This document shows, one piece after another, positions 11,481 through 20,330 of a stretch of DNA of 64,000 nucleotides (its first letter is position 1; every line of letters begins with the position of its first letter). A model generated the notes under the pieces. It saw only the letters and a list, made by a program, of their open reading frames with translations. It was not told the DNA's origin and made no database searches. Where the stretch lies: assembly GCF_030580955.1 (NCBI RefSeq), contig NZ_JAUQON010000001.1:682001-746000 (forward strand), read 5' to 3'. The position numbers and the translations under genes were made by a program. Source of the DNA: Hymenobacter convexus. GTDB taxonomy: Bacteria > Bacteroidota > Bacteroidia > Cytophagales > Hymenobacteraceae.

Positions 11481-11894
11481 ATGGAAGCAGTAGCAAAACT
11501 CCGCAATGTGCCGACCTCGCCTCGTAAGATGCGACTGGTGGCCGACCTCGTGCGCGGCAAGAAAGTGACCCAGGCCCTCGGCCTGTTGCGCTTTGAAGCC
11601 AACATCGGCGCCGAGAAGATTGAGAAACTGCTCCTTTCGGCCTTGGCCAACTGGCAGCAGCACAACGAAGAAGAGCGGATTGAGGACGCAAACCTCTACA
11701 TCAGCGAAATCTTCGTGGACGAAGGCCGCCAGTTGAAGCGCCTGCGCCCCGCCCCCCAGGGTCGTGGCCACCGCATCCGCAAGCGCAGCAACCACGTGAC
11801 GCTGAAAATCGACACGAAAGTGGAGAAGCTCGGCAGCAAAGGCGCTAAAGCAGCCGCCACTACCGAAAACCCTAAGGCCGACGCCAAATCCTAA
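11481..11894 (+). CDS. rplV: Ribosomal protein L22
   Basis: L22 has a long beta-hairpin in the exit tunnel. I place the start at the ATG immediately after the rpsS stop ([20 protein letters not shown]); an upstream in-frame ATG would overlap rpsS by 38 bases and add a non-family extension. The core ends at the hairpin region [21 protein letters not shown] tail of about 25 residues rich in Lys and Ala ([17 protein letters not shown]) is extra compared with E. coli. Confidence 0.96.
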   Translation: MEAVAKLRNVPTSPRKMRLVADLVRGKKVTQALGLLRFEANIGAEKIEKLLLSALANWQQHNEEERIEDANLYISEIFVDEGRQLKRLRPAPQGRGHRIRKRSNHVTLKIDTKVEKLGSKGAKAAATTENPKADAKS

Positions 11895-11900
11895 GTTAAT

Positions 11901-12788
11901 ATGGGACAGAAAGTAAATCCGGTTGGCTTCCGCTTGGGAGTAATCAAAGGCTGGGACTCCAACTGGTACGGCGGCAAGGACTTCGCCGAGAAACTGGTGG
12001 AGGACGAGAAAATCCGCAAGTACATCAACGCTCGTATTCAGAAAGGTGGCATCAGCCGCATTGTGATTGAGCGCACCCTGAAGCGCATTACCATCACCAT
12101 CAACACGGCGCGTCCGGGTGTGGTGATTGGCAAAGGCGGCCAGGAAGTAGACAAGATTAAGGACGAGCTGAAGCAAATCACCAGCAAAGACGTTCAAATC
12201 AACATCTTCGAAATTAAGCGTCCGGAGTTGGATGCCAAGCTGGTAGGCGAGAGCATCGCCCAGCAGTTGGCCGCTCGTATCTCCTTCCGTCGCGCCATGA
12301 AAATGTCGATTCAAGCTGCCATGCGTGTTGGTGCCGAAGGTATCAAGATTCAGTGCGGTGGCCGTCTCGGCGGTGCGGAGATTGCCCGTTCGGAGCAGTA
12401 CAAAGAAGGTCGTACGCCGCTGCACACGCTGCGCGCCGATATCGACTACGCTTTGTCGGAAGCTCAGACCGTGTATGGCAAAATCGGCATCAAGGTGTGG
12501 GTAATGCGCGGTGAGGTGTTCGGCAAGCCCGACCTCTCGCCCAACCAGCAGCTCACCAACCCCGGTGGCGGCGAAGGTGGCGGTGGTCGTCGTGACGACC
12601 GTGGCCCCCGCGGCGAGCGTCGCGAAGGCGACCGTGGCCCGCGTCGTGACGGTGGTGCTGGTCGTGGCAACGCTGGCGGTGGCGACCGCGCCCCCCGTGG
12701 CGCTGGCGACAACGCCGGTCCCCGTCGCAACGGCCCCGCCCAAGGCGGTGGTGCTGCCGGCGGTGCTGCTCGCGGCCCGCGTCGCTAG
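11901..12788 (+). CDS. rpsC: Ribosomal protein S3 with RGG-rich tail
   Basis: S3 forms part of the mRNA entry channel and has helicase-like activity with S4 and S5. The N-terminal part is canonical, with the KH domain motif [17 protein letters not shown] and the C-terminal S3 domain ending near residue 215 ([12 protein letters not shown]). The remaining 75 or so residues are a low-complexity tail of Gly, Arg, Asp and Pro ([15 protein letters not shown] and similar), making 295 residues against 233 in E. coli. Such tails resemble RGG RNA-binding segments. The codons in the tail are normal for the gene, and an inverted repeat follows the stop. Confidence 0.97.
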   Translation: MGQKVNPVGFRLGVIKGWDSNWYGGKDFAEKLVEDEKIRKYINARIQKGGISRIVIERTLKRITITINTARPGVVIGKGGQEVDKIKDELKQITSKDVQINIFEIKRPELDAKLVGESIAQQLAARISFRRAMKMSIQAAMRVGAEGIKIQCGGRLGGAEIARSEQYKEGRTPLHTLRADIDYALSEAQTVYGKIGIKVWVMRGEVFGKPDLSPNQQLTNPGGGEGGGGRRDDRGPRGERREGDRGPRRDGGAGRGNAGGGDRAPRGAGDNAGPRRNGPAQGGGAAGGAARGPRR

Positions 12789-12801
12789 AACAAAGTCAAG
12801 T

Positions 12802-12844
12802 CATTTCGCTTCGTTTGCCGCTTTCAGGTGAACGAAGCGAAATG
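12802..12844. repeat. rpsC-rplP perfect 14-bp hairpin
   Basis: CATTTCGCTTCGTT (12802-12815) is perfectly complementary to 12831-12844 across a 15-base loop. It lies 14 bases after the rpsC stop in the only gap over 100 bases between rplB and rpsN. There is no T tract. Confidence 0.75.
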
Positions 12845-12896
12845 TTCGGCTGTTCGCCCCTCTCTCTTACAGAACACTCTCTTTATTTAAAATCAA

Positions 12897-13322
12897 ATGT
12901 TACAACCGAAAAGGACCAAGTATCGCAAGATGCAAAAGGGTCGCGTAACAGGCCTCGCCTACCGCGGCAGCTCCATAGACTTCGGTTCGTTCGCTATCAA
13001 GTCGCTGGAAGTGTCTTGGATTACGGCTCGCCAAATTGAGGCTGCTCGTATCGCCATGACCCGCGCCATGAAACGCGAAGGGCAAGTATGGATTCGCATT
13101 TTCCCCGACAAGCCGATTACCAAGAAGCCCGCTGAGGTGCGCATGGGTAAAGGCAAAGGCTCGCCCGAGTATTGGGTAGCCTGCGTGAAGCCCGGCCAAA
13201 TCATGTTCGAGTCGGACGGTGTGTCGCTGGAAGTAGCTAAAGAATCGCTGCGTCTGGCGGCTCAGAAGCTCCCCGTAAAAACTTCATTCGTGGTTCGCCG
13301 CGACTATACGGACGCTGCTTAA
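12897..13322 (+). CDS. rplP: Ribosomal protein L16
   Basis: L16 organises the A-site region and joins late in 50S assembly. The 141 residues start [19 protein letters not shown] and carry the conserved [39 protein letters not shown] and [10 protein letters not shown] blocks. rpmC follows at once. Confidence 0.98.
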   Translation: MLQPKRTKYRKMQKGRVTGLAYRGSSIDFGSFAIKSLEVSWITARQIEAARIAMTRAMKREGQVWIRIFPDKPITKKPAEVRMGKGKGSPEYWVACVKPGQIMFESDGVSLEVAKESLRLAAQKLPVKTSFVVRRDYTDAA

Positions 13323-13325
13323 GTC

Positions 13326-13538
13326 ATGAAGAACAAGACCGACCTCAAAGGCCTTTCCGCTGAAGCGCTGAAAGAGCAAATCAAAACCGAGCAGGCTCAG
13401 GGCCAGCAGCTGCGTTTCGCCCACGCGATTTCGCCCCTGGAAAACCCCGCCCGCCTCAAGGCCAACCGTAAAAACGTCGCCCGCTTGCTCACCGAGCAGA
13501 CTCGTCGGAACAACGAGCAGGCCTCTAACCCCGCTTAA
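13326..13538 (+). CDS. rpmC: Ribosomal protein L29
   Basis: L29 is a small helical hairpin protein near the tunnel exit. The 70 residues show the [18 protein letters not shown] first helix, the [20 protein letters not shown] turn and a helix ending in [10 protein letters not shown]. It starts 3 bases after rplP. Confidence 0.96.
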   Translation: MKNKTDLKGLSAEALKEQIKTEQAQGQQLRFAHAISPLENPARLKANRKNVARLLTEQTRRNNEQASNPA

Positions 13539-13543
13539 TTCCG

Positions 13544-13840
13544 ATGGCAACCGACGTAACAACCCAAGACCAAGCCGTAGCTGAAGACTCGCGCAACATG
13601 CGCAAGGAAATCACCGGCACGGTAACGAGCTCGAAGATGGACAAGTCCATCACCGTGGCTGTGGTGCAGAAACAAAAGCACCCCAAGTACGGCAAGTTCG
13701 TGACCAAAACCACGAAATTCCACGCCCACGACGAGAAAAACGAGTGCGGCGAAGGCGACACGGTGCGCATCATGAGCACCCGTCCGCTGAGCAAAACCAA
13801 GCGGTGGCGCCTGGTTGAAATTGTTGAACGCGCTAAATAA
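13544..13840 (+). CDS. rpsQ: Ribosomal protein S17
   Basis: S17 is a primary 16S rRNA binder with an OB fold. The 98 residues include [39 protein letters not shown] and [20 protein letters not shown]. An acidic, Gln-rich N-terminal extension of about 18 residues precedes the core. Confidence 0.97.
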   Translation: MATDVTTQDQAVAEDSRNMRKEITGTVTSSKMDKSITVAVVQKQKHPKYGKFVTKTTKFHAHDEKNECGEGDTVRIMSTRPLSKTKRWRLVEIVERAK

Positions 13841-13849
13841 TCTGAACCG

Positions 13850-14218
13850 ATGATACAGCAAGAATCCCGCCTGACGGTGGCCGACAACAGCGGCGCCAAG
13901 GAAGTCCTCTGCATCCGCGTTTTGGGTGGCACGGGCAAGAAATACGCCAGCGTTGGCGACAAGATTGTGGTGGCCATCAAGTCGGCTATCCCTTCGGGCA
14001 ACGCCAAGAAAGGTACCGTGAGCAAGGCCGTCGTGGTACGTGTGAAGAAGGAAGTGCGCCGCAAAGACGGTTCGTACATCCGCTTCGACGACAACGCCGC
14101 CGTGTTGCTCAACAACAACGACGAGCCCCGCGGCACGCGCATCTTCGGCCCAGTGGCCCGCGAGCTGCGTGAGCGTCAGTTCATGAAAATCGTATCCCTA
14201 GCCCCCGAAGTACTCTAA
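13850..14218 (+). CDS. rplN: Ribosomal protein L14
   Basis: L14 forms an intersubunit bridge and is the docking surface of the silencing factor RsfS. The 122 residues are highly conserved ([49 protein letters not shown]). Confidence 0.98.
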   Translation: MIQQESRLTVADNSGAKEVLCIRVLGGTGKKYASVGDKIVVAIKSAIPSGNAKKGTVSKAVVVRVKKEVRRKDGSYIRFDDNAAVLLNNNDEPRGTRIFGPVARELRERQFMKIVSLAPEVL

Positions 14219-14221
14219 GCC

Positions 14222-14566
14222 ATGGCTATCAGAAAAGCAGACCCCGTGCAGCTGCACGTAAAGTCGGGCGATACCGTGAAGGTGATTGCTGGCGACGAAA
14301 AGGGCAAAACCGGCGTTATCAAGTCGGTGAACCGGGTGACTCAGCGCGTAACCGTTGAGGGCCTGAACCTGGTGACGAAACACAACAAGCCGAGCGCCAA
14401 ATCGCCCCAGGGCGGCATCACCAAGATGGAGGCGCCCATGCACGTGAGCAACGTGCAGGCTATCAACCCCACCACCGGTGAGCGGGTACGTAAAGGTGCC
14501 GCCGCGGCCGCAGCTCCGGCTGCTGCTCCGGCCAAAGCCAAGCGTGCCTCTGCCAAAACGGCTTAA
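14222..14566 (+). CDS. rplX: Ribosomal protein L24
   Basis: L24 is one of the two assembly initiators of the 50S subunit. The KOW motif is visible (VKSGDTVKVIAGDEKGKTGV), followed by NRVTQRVTVEGLNLVTKH and the SPQGGITKMEAPMHVSNV block. The end is an Ala/Lys-rich tail (AAAAAAPAAAPAKAKRA) beyond the usual core. It starts 3 bases after rplN. Confidence 0.97.
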   Translation: MAIRKADPVQLHVKSGDTVKVIAGDEKGKTGVIKSVNRVTQRVTVEGLNLVTKHNKPSAKSPQGGITKMEAPMHVSNVQAINPTTGERVRKGAAAAAAPAAAPAKAKRASAKTA

Positions 14567-14581
14567 GCAGCCCCCACCATC

Positions 14582-15136
14582 ATGGCCCGTCTCAAAGACA
14601 TTTATAAAAAAGACGTCGTACCCGCGCTCCAGGAGAAATTCCAGTTCAAGAGCATCATGCAGGTACCCCGTATCACCAAAATCTGCATCAACCGCGGCAT
14701 TGGCGCGGCGGTAGCCGATAAGAAATTGGTCGACAACGGCGTGGAAGAACTGACGGTTATCACCGGCCAGAAAGCCATTGCCACCATCGCCAAGAAATCG
14801 GTGTCGAACTTTAAGCTCCGCGAAGGCATGCCCATCGGGGCGAAAGTGACGCTGCGCGGCGAGAAAATGTACGAGTTCATGGACCGTCTGCTGACGGTGG
14901 CCCTGCCCCGCGTACGTGACTTCAAAGGCATCAACGACAAAGGTTTCGATGGTCGTGGCAACTACACGCTCGGCGTGAAGGAGCAAATCATCTTCCCCGA
15001 AATCTCGATTGACAAAATCAAAGGCATCTCGGGCATGGACATCACGTTCGTGACCACAGCTGAGAACGATGAGCAGAGCTACGAGCTGCTGAAAGCTTTC
15101 GGTATGCCTTTCGCCAACGCTAAAAAAGAAGCTTAA
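14582..15136 (+). CDS. rplE: Ribosomal protein L5
   Basis: L5 binds 5S rRNA in the central protuberance and touches P-site tRNA. The 184 residues carry [40 protein letters not shown] and [19 protein letters not shown]. The length and motifs are normal. Confidence 0.98.
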   Translation: MARLKDIYKKDVVPALQEKFQFKSIMQVPRITKICINRGIGAAVADKKLVDNGVEELTVITGQKAIATIAKKSVSNFKLREGMPIGAKVTLRGEKMYEFMDRLLTVALPRVRDFKGINDKGFDGRGNYTLGVKEQIIFPEISIDKIKGISGMDITFVTTAENDEQSYELLKAFGMPFANAKKEA

Positions 15137-15148
15137 TCTCCCGAACTC

Positions 15149-15418
15149 ATGGCTAAAGAATCCATCAAAGCACGGGAGCGCAAGCGCATTGCCACCGTGG
15201 CCCGCTACGCTGAGAAGCGCAAGGCTCTGAAAGCTGCCGGCGACTACGAAGGTCTCGACAAGCTGCCCAAAAACGCTTCGCCCGTGCGCCTGCACAACCG
15301 CGACATGATTGACGGCCGTCCCCGCGGCTACATGCGCAAGTTTGGCATCAGCCGCGTGCGTTTCCGCGAAATGGCACTGGCCGGGAAAATTCCTGGTGTG
15401 ACCAAGTCGAGCTGGTAA
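15149..15418 (+). CDS. rpsN: Ribosomal protein S14, zinc-free form
   Basis: S14 is a 30S head protein. The 89 residues are of the long form without cysteines, so it needs no zinc (conserved [58 protein letters not shown]). In most genomes rpsH follows immediately; here a terminator and three unrelated genes intervene. Confidence 0.97.
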   Translation: MAKESIKARERKRIATVARYAEKRKALKAAGDYEGLDKLPKNASPVRLHNRDMIDGRPRGYMRKFGISRVRFREMALAGKIPGVTKSSW

Positions 15419-15443
15419 GCTTCGATTTTCGCAGTAAAGTTTG

Positions 15444-15484
15444 ATTCCCAAGTTGAAGCTTTAGCTTCGGCTTGGGAATTTTTC
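15444..15484 (+). terminator. Intrinsic terminator after rpsN
   Basis: ATTCCCAAG (15444-15452) pairs with CTTGGGAAT (15471-15479), with an inner stem GAAGCT / AGCTTC, followed by TTTTTC. It ends the rplC-rpsN block. Confidence 0.9.
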
Positions 15485-15497
15485 ATTTACACCGATT

Positions 15498-16277
15498 ATG
15501 AGCCAAAAACTACTTGAGCAACTGACAGCAGCGATGCCTTCTGCAATGGAAGTGCCTACACCTATTAAGCAACTTTACCAATGGATAGAACAACAAGGTT
15601 TTTTCATTGATAACGCCGACGACGAACGTATTGGGTTTCTATATTCTGATGAAAAACTTCAAGAGAGTCAGACCGAAAATGGCCGTGGAGGTGGAACGGA
15701 TATTGAGTTCAAGGCTGAAGGAAGCAAGTATTTGCACCATTGGTTCGGGGCAGAACACGACGAAGTCAACCAGCGCCTGTGTGTATTTGCCAAGACGGGA
15801 GGCGAAGGGTCAATGGCCGCGTTTTGGTTAAGTGACATTGGAGAAGTGAAAATTGTCCATCTCGGGTCAGGGTCGGGTTCGTTGCTAAACTGTGTACTGG
15901 CAGATAACAGCATCGACTTCTTGCGGCTGCTGGCCATCGGTTATGATGAAATCTGCTGGGATGACGCTTTTAGCGCTTCACCGCAGGATAACGACGAGTT
16001 CGTTGTACAGCCCAATATCGAGTTTCAGAACTGGGTAAAAGAAACGTTTCAGGTGACCATTCCAGAAACTGCGCTTGAAATTGTGAAGCATCCCGCCTCA
16101 ATGGATGACAGCAATTCCAAAGATGAGTTCTGGAATTGGTGCCGAAAATTTCAGCAGGAAGAAACTAAAGAAGACGTGCTAGCTATTGCAAAACTTATGA
16201 AAGAAGTCGGTGTAGACCGAGACTTTATTATAGAAAACACTGGCTTATCGGGCGCAGAAGTGGATTCGTTGGAGTAG
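15498..16277 (+). CDS. SUKH-like (SMI1/KNR4-type) protein
   Basis: This soluble protein of 259 residues follows the pattern I associate with SUKH/SMI1-KNR4 proteins. An N-terminal helix precedes DNADDERIGFLYSDE, and a beta core follows (LCVFAKTGGEGSMAAFWLSD, VHLGSGSGS). The segment IDFLRLLAIGYDEICWDD comes next, then a helix starting NWVKETFQVTIPE. Many SUKH proteins are immunity proteins of polymorphic toxins or contact-dependent systems, but no toxin is adjacent, so an orphan immunity role is only inferred. Base composition is visibly A/T-richer than the ribosomal genes on both sides, which suggests acquisition. The C-terminal 50 residues are helical and charged and do not belong to the core domain. 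Confidence 0.6.
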   Translation: MSQKLLEQLTAAMPSAMEVPTPIKQLYQWIEQQGFFIDNADDERIGFLYSDEKLQESQTENGRGGGTDIEFKAEGSKYLHHWFGAEHDEVNQRLCVFAKTGGEGSMAAFWLSDIGEVKIVHLGSGSGSLLNCVLADNSIDFLRLLAIGYDEICWDDAFSASPQDNDEFVVQPNIEFQNWVKETFQVTIPETALEIVKHPASMDDSNSKDEFWNWCRKFQQEETKEDVLAIAKLMKEVGVDRDFIIENTGLSGAEVDSLE

Positions 16278-16531
16278 GCCTCTCAGCCACTTCCGTTTCC
16301 CCAGCTACTGGGGCAGCGGGTGGTGGACAATGTTGCAATGAATCTGCCGAACCTTTAGCCCGTTCTAATTCTCTTCAGATGCGCGCCGGGCGGGTGGGGG
16401 AGGGGAGAGTATATAAAACGCAGGAGGTATATAGGTAAGCTGTACTATTTGGTCTGCTAGTGCGTTAAAGCAACCCCTGTTGCTACGGCGCTGCCGTGGC
16501 TATTGTCTCACCCACTCTTCAGCCGAAACCC

Positions 16532-17695
16532 ATGCGAATACCCTTCTTCCAAACCAAACCCACCACCGCCAACACCCCACCCAAGCCGCCCAAAACCAAA
16601 ACCCGGGAGTGGGCCGACTCAGTGATTTTTGCGGTGGTGGCGGCCACGCTGCTCCGCTGGTCGGCGGTGGAGGCCTACACCATTCCCTCCGAAAGCATGG
16701 AGGGCACGCTGCTGGTGGGCGATTATCTCATGGTGAGCAAGCTGCACTACGGCCCCATCACGCCCCAAACGCCGCTGCAAGTGCCCCTCACGCACCAAAC
16801 TCTATGGGAGCACGGCCCCCAGAGCTATTCCGACCTTATCCAGCTGCCCACTTACCGCTTTCCCGGATTCAGCTCGGTGAAGCGCAACGACGTGGTGGTA
16901 TTTCACGTGCCGCATGAGCAGCGCCCCGCTGATGTGCGCACCAACCTCATCAAGCGCTGCATCGCGGTGGCGGGCGATACGCTGAGCATCCGCAGCGGCC
17001 AGGTGTTTCTCAACGGCCAGCCCGGCGCGGTAGCCGGCCGCCCGCAAACCACCTATTTCCTGGAAGTGCCCGCGCCCAACGATGAAATCGTGGCGGCGCT
17101 GCGCGCCCAAGGCGTGGTCGACTACCGCGAGCCCGACGGCTTGCCCCGCGCCATCATCAGCCCTGAAACGGGCAAGCCCGGCTTCTTCATCAGCTGCCCC
17201 GCAGAGGTGGCCGCCTACTTCCGCCGGCAGCCCTACACGAAGTCACTGGAGGTGGTGCAGTATCCCGTGCAGCTGTTCCCCGATGTGGCCGACTTCGACG
17301 TATCGCAAGCCGCCAGTGCTACTCCCCGCCGCTGGCAGCTCGACGAGTACGGCCCGCTGCCCGTGCCGCGCAAGGGTCAGACCATTGCCCTCACGCCAGC
17401 CAACGCCGCGATGTACTACAAAATCGTGTCGCAGTACGAGCACAACCTCGGCATCACTTGGCAGGATGGGATGATATACCAGCACGGCCAGCCCCTCACG
17501 CGCTACACCATCAAGCAGAACTATTACTTCATGATGGGCGACAATCGCCACAACTCCGAAGACTCCCGCTTCTGGGGCTTCGTGCCGGAGGACCATATCG
17601 TGGGCAAAGCCGTGTTCACGTGGCTGTCGCTCGACCCCAATGCGGATGTGCTGCACAAAGTCCGGTGGAGCCGGCTGTTCCGACCCATTGAATAA
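16532..17695 (+). CDS. lepB: Signal peptidase I
   Basis: This is an S26-family leader peptidase that removes signal peptides from exported proteins. A cytosolic Pro/Lys/Thr-rich start is followed by one transmembrane segment (about residues 29-46). The catalytic Ser55 lies in IPSESMEGTLLVGD and the general base Lys141 in NLIKRCIAVAGDTLSI. The family end box is MMGDNRHNSEDSRFWGFVP. The 387 residues include the large insertions typical of Bacteroidota enzymes. I prefer the ATG at 16532; a GTG 36 bases upstream would add 12 residues. The 254 bases before it hold no clear promoter. It is an odd neighbour for ribosomal genes, but secY, its partner in secretion, lies 4 kb downstream. Confidence 0.93.
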   Translation: MRIPFFQTKPTTANTPPKPPKTKTREWADSVIFAVVAATLLRWSAVEAYTIPSESMEGTLLVGDYLMVSKLHYGPITPQTPLQVPLTHQTLWEHGPQSYSDLIQLPTYRFPGFSSVKRNDVVVFHVPHEQRPADVRTNLIKRCIAVAGDTLSIRSGQVFLNGQPGAVAGRPQTTYFLEVPAPNDEIVAALRAQGVVDYREPDGLPRAIISPETGKPGFFISCPAEVAAYFRRQPYTKSLEVVQYPVQLFPDVADFDVSQAASATPRRWQLDEYGPLPVPRKGQTIALTPANAAMYYKIVSQYEHNLGITWQDGMIYQHGQPLTRYTIKQNYYFMMGDNRHNSEDSRFWGFVPEDHIVGKAVFTWLSLDPNADVLHKVRWSRLFRPIE

Positions 17696-17841
17696 CTGCG
17701 GGCCTCGCATCGCAGGCCACCAGAAAATTGGAGTAAGTGAAACAAATGGGGTTGTTCCGGTATTCGGAGCAACCCCATTTGCCGTTATAGCCTACGACAG
17801 CCCCCGCGCTGGTTCACATTATCCACCCCTCACAACCCGTC

Positions 17842-18702
17842 ATGGAATCACCAATCACCACCGGCTGGATTGGCTTAGGCAACATGGGCACGTCCATGGC
17901 CCGCCGCCTGCTCGCCGCCGGCATCCCCATTATCGCCTACAACCGCAGCCCTGCCAAGGCCGAAACCCTGCGCGCCGAGGGCGCCACCGTCGCGCCCACG
18001 CCCGCCGCCGTGCTCGATGCCGCGCAAGTCGTTTTCCTCATGGTATCGGATGACCAGGCCACCCGGGAGCTATTTACCGGGGAGCACGGCCTGCTGCAGT
18101 CTTCTACTGCCGGCAAGCTCATCATCAACATGAGTACCGTCTCGCCCGGTGTCAGCCAAGAGATGGCCGAGCTGAGCCGCGCCCACGGCCACGAGTACCT
18201 CGACGCGCCCGTATCCGGCAGCGTGAAGCAGGCTGAAACCGGCCAACTCGCCATCATGGTCGGCGGCGATGAAGCCGCGTTCAAGAAAGCGCAGCCCTTG
18301 TTCGCACACCTCGGCAAGCTGGCCCTGCGCGTGGGCCCCACCGGCGCAGGCAACAATGCCAAGCTCGCCATGAACACCCTGCTCGGCTTCCAGGCCCAAG
18401 GCTTGGCTGAAGCCGTCCTGTTCGCCCAGCAGCACGGGCTGGAAACGGCCGACTTGCTCGACCTCATCAAAAGCAGCGCCCTTGCCAGCGTCTTTATCAA
18501 CCTCAAGGGCGACGCCATCCTCAACGAGAACTACCAGGCCGCCTTCGCCCTCAAGCTGCTCGCCAAAGACCTGCGCCTGGCCAAAGCCGAGGGCTCGGAT
18601 ACGCCGCTGGCCAACGTGGTTCACCAGACCTTCCAGGAGGCAGAAGCCACGCATGGCGACGAAGACGTGATTGCCATTCTTAAGCACCTGAAGCAGCAAT
18701 AG
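17842..18702 (+). CDS. NAD(P)-dependent 3-hydroxyacid dehydrogenase family
   Basis: This 286-residue beta-hydroxyacid dehydrogenase is of the 3-hydroxyisobutyrate / 2-hydroxy-3-oxopropionate / succinic semialdehyde reductase type. The Rossmann motif is GWIGLGNMGTSMARRLL, followed by YNRSPAKAE at the cofactor-specificity loop; the Arg suggests NADP use. The substrate motif is DAPVSGSVKQAETGQLAIMV, and the catalytic lysine lies in GAGNNAKLAMN. The exact substrate cannot be read from sequence. It is the last of the three non-ribosomal genes between rpsN and rpsH. Confidence 0.85.
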   Translation: MESPITTGWIGLGNMGTSMARRLLAAGIPIIAYNRSPAKAETLRAEGATVAPTPAAVLDAAQVVFLMVSDDQATRELFTGEHGLLQSSTAGKLIINMSTVSPGVSQEMAELSRAHGHEYLDAPVSGSVKQAETGQLAIMVGGDEAAFKKAQPLFAHLGKLALRVGPTGAGNNAKLAMNTLLGFQAQGLAEAVLFAQQHGLETADLLDLIKSSALASVFINLKGDAILNENYQAAFALKLLAKDLRLAKAEGSDTPLANVVHQTFQEAEATHGDEDVIAILKHLKQQ

Positions 18703-18770
18703 CGCTTCTTCAGATTCGGAGGTTTTTGGGTGTCGGCTGTCCAGCAGTCAAGAATATTTCTGTCAAGCAC

Positions 18771-18802
18771 TTGCAAAAGCCCCTGAAAGCCTGCTACCTT
18801 TG
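18771..18802 (+). promoter_or_regulatory. Distal promoter P1 upstream of rpsH
   Basis: TTG (18771-18773) and TACCTTTG (18795-18802) are 21 bases apart, and the -7 box is followed by CACTCCC as in the rplC promoter. It lies 180 bases before rpsH and drives a structured leader. Confidence 0.75.
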
Positions 18803-18807
18803 CACTC

Positions 18808-18940
18808 CCAAAACCTGAGGCTTGCCTCGAAAACCATTTGGCAGGTTGCCAAAAGAAACCATTGGCCGGACCGTCGCCGGACGTGCCAAGTAGTCTTAAC
18901 CGAAATTTCGTTGGTCCCGTTGGGCACCCGGCGAAATTTT
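18808..18940 (+). ncRNA. Candidate structured leader or small RNA before rpsH
   Basis: The segment between P1 and P2 can form two competing folds. AACCTG (18812-18817) may pair with CAGGTT (18842-18847), or TTTGGCA (18837-18843) with TGCCAAA (18847-18853). Downstream, AAATTTCG (18903-18910) pairs with CGAAATTT (18932-18939) and is followed by TCTT. That is a terminator-like end just before the second promoter. I know no matching RNA family. Confidence 0.4.
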
Positions 18941-18950
18941 CTTATCTTTG
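18920..18950 (+). promoter_or_regulatory. Proximal promoter P2 of the rpsH operon
   Basis: TTGG (18920-18923) and TATCTTTG (18943-18950) are 19 bases apart, the ideal spacing. The leader to the rpsH ATG at 18984 is about 28 bases. Confidence 0.8.
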
Positions 18951-18983
18951 CGCTCCGAAAAAAGCGGACGTATTTAAAAAATA

Positions 18984-19382
18984 ATGAACACTGACCCCAT
19001 TGCCGACTACCTGACCCGGGTACGCAACGCCATCAAGGCGAACCACCGGGTGGTAGAAATTCCGGCCAGCAACATCAAAAAGGAAATCACGAAAGTGCTG
19101 TACCACAAAGGGTACATCCAGTCGTACCGTTTTGATGATTCGTCGGTTCAGGGCACCATCAAAATCGCCCTGAAGTACAACCCCACCACGAAGGCCCCCG
19201 CCATCACCAAGCTGCAGCGCGTTTCGACGCCCGGCTTGCGTCAGTACGTGGCCGCCGACAACCTGCCCCGCGTCCTCAGCGGCCTGGGTGTGGCCATCAT
19301 CTCGACCTCGAAAGGCGTGATGACGGAGAAAGAGTGCAAAACCGAGAACGTGGGCGGCGAGGTGCTGTGCTACGTGTACTAG
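18984..19382 (+). CDS. rpsH: Ribosomal protein S8
   Basis: S8 binds the central domain of 16S rRNA; in E. coli it represses the spc operon. The 132 residues contain DPIADYLTRVRNAIKANHR and the conserved C-terminal block VAIISTSKGVMTEKECKTEN. It is the first gene of the rpsH-rpmJ block, downstream of tandem promoters. The double promoter and structured leader make autogenous control by S8 plausible but unproven. Confidence 0.98.
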   Translation: MNTDPIADYLTRVRNAIKANHRVVEIPASNIKKEITKVLYHKGYIQSYRFDDSSVQGTIKIALKYNPTTKAPAITKLQRVSTPGLRQYVAADNLPRVLSGLGVAIISTSKGVMTEKECKTENVGGEVLCYVY

Positions 19383-19409
19383 TCCGGAACCGCTTTAGCA
19401 AATTCAATT

Positions 19410-19964
19410 ATGTCACGTATTGGTAAACTGCCGATTTCCGTCCCCGCCGGGGTCGCTATTTCGGTCGACAAAGACAACGCGGTGACGGTGAAAGGCCCCA
19501 AAGGCTCGCTCACTACGCAAGTAGACCGCGACATCACCGTAGCCATCGAAGACGGTACCCTCACCGTAACCCGTCCCACCGAGCAGAAGCGCCACAAGGC
19601 CATGCACGGCCTCTACCGCTCGCTCATCAACAACATGGTGACCGGTGTTAGCGCTGGTTTCGAGAAGAAACTCGAACTCGTGGGCGTAGGTTACAAAGCC
19701 TCGCTCGTGGGCAGCACGCTGGAACTGGCCCTCGGATACTCGCACAACGTGTACATCGCCCTTCCCGGCGAAGTATCCGCTACGGCCGTAACCGAAAAGG
19801 GTAAGAACCCGATTGTGACGCTCAACAGCATCGACAATCAGTTGCTGGGCCAAGTGGCCGCCAAAATTCGTTCGCTGCGCAAAGTGGAGCCCTACAAAGG
19901 CAAAGGTGTGCGCTTCGTGGGCGAGATTATCCGTCGCAAAGCTGGTAAAACGGCCTCTAAATAA
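19410..19964 (+). CDS. rplF: Ribosomal protein L6
   Basis: L6 sits at the base of the factor-binding stalk. The 184 residues include MSRIGKLPISVPAGVAISVD, the loop LYRSLINNMVTGVSAGFEKK and the end motif EPYKGKGVRFVGEIIRRKAG. Confidence 0.98.
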   Translation: MSRIGKLPISVPAGVAISVDKDNAVTVKGPKGSLTTQVDRDITVAIEDGTLTVTRPTEQKRHKAMHGLYRSLINNMVTGVSAGFEKKLELVGVGYKASLVGSTLELALGYSHNVYIALPGEVSATAVTEKGKNPIVTLNSIDNQLLGQVAAKIRSLRKVEPYKGKGVRFVGEIIRRKAGKTASK

Positions 19965-19973
19965 ATTCGCATC

Positions 19974-20324
19974 ATGGCATTTGATAAAGCAACTCGCCGC
20001 AAGCGGATTCAGCGCATCATCCGCACGAAAGTGTCCGGCACCTCGGAGCGTCCGCGCCTGTCGGTGTTCCGCAGCAACACGGGCATTTATGCTCAGATTA
20101 TCGACGACACGACCGGCCGCACCCTGGCTGCCGCTACGTCGAAAAAAGTAACCGCCGAAGGTGGCAACGGTGTGGCCCTGGCCGCCGCTGTAGGCCGTCA
20201 GGTAGCCGCGGTTGCCCTGGAGAAAGGCATCACAAAAGTGGTGTTCGACCGCTCGGGTTACCTCTACCACGGTCGCGTAAAATCATTGGCTGAAGGTGCT
20301 CGCGAAGGCGGCCTCAATTTCTAA
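19974..20324 (+). CDS. rplR: Ribosomal protein L18
   Basis: L18 binds 5S rRNA. The 116 residues carry [38 protein letters not shown] and [20 protein letters not shown]. It follows rplF after 9 bases. Confidence 0.97.
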   Translation: MAFDKATRRKRIQRIIRTKVSGTSERPRLSVFRSNTGIYAQIIDDTTGRTLAAATSKKVTAEGGNGVALAAAVGRQVAAVALEKGITKVVFDRSGYLYHGRVKSLAEGAREGGLNF

Positions 20325-20330
20325 ACTATC

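Noticed and set aside
12464..12730. An 88-codon antisense frame over the rpsC tail, rich in Pro and Arg
   Set aside because: It is the complement of the Gly/Arg-rich tail codons; no independent coding signal.
16278..16531. Possible RNA gene or promoter between the SUKH-like gene and lepB
   Set aside because: The 254 bases hold only a short CCCCA/TGGGG stem and a TATATAA stretch; no tRNA structure and no well-spaced promoter pair.
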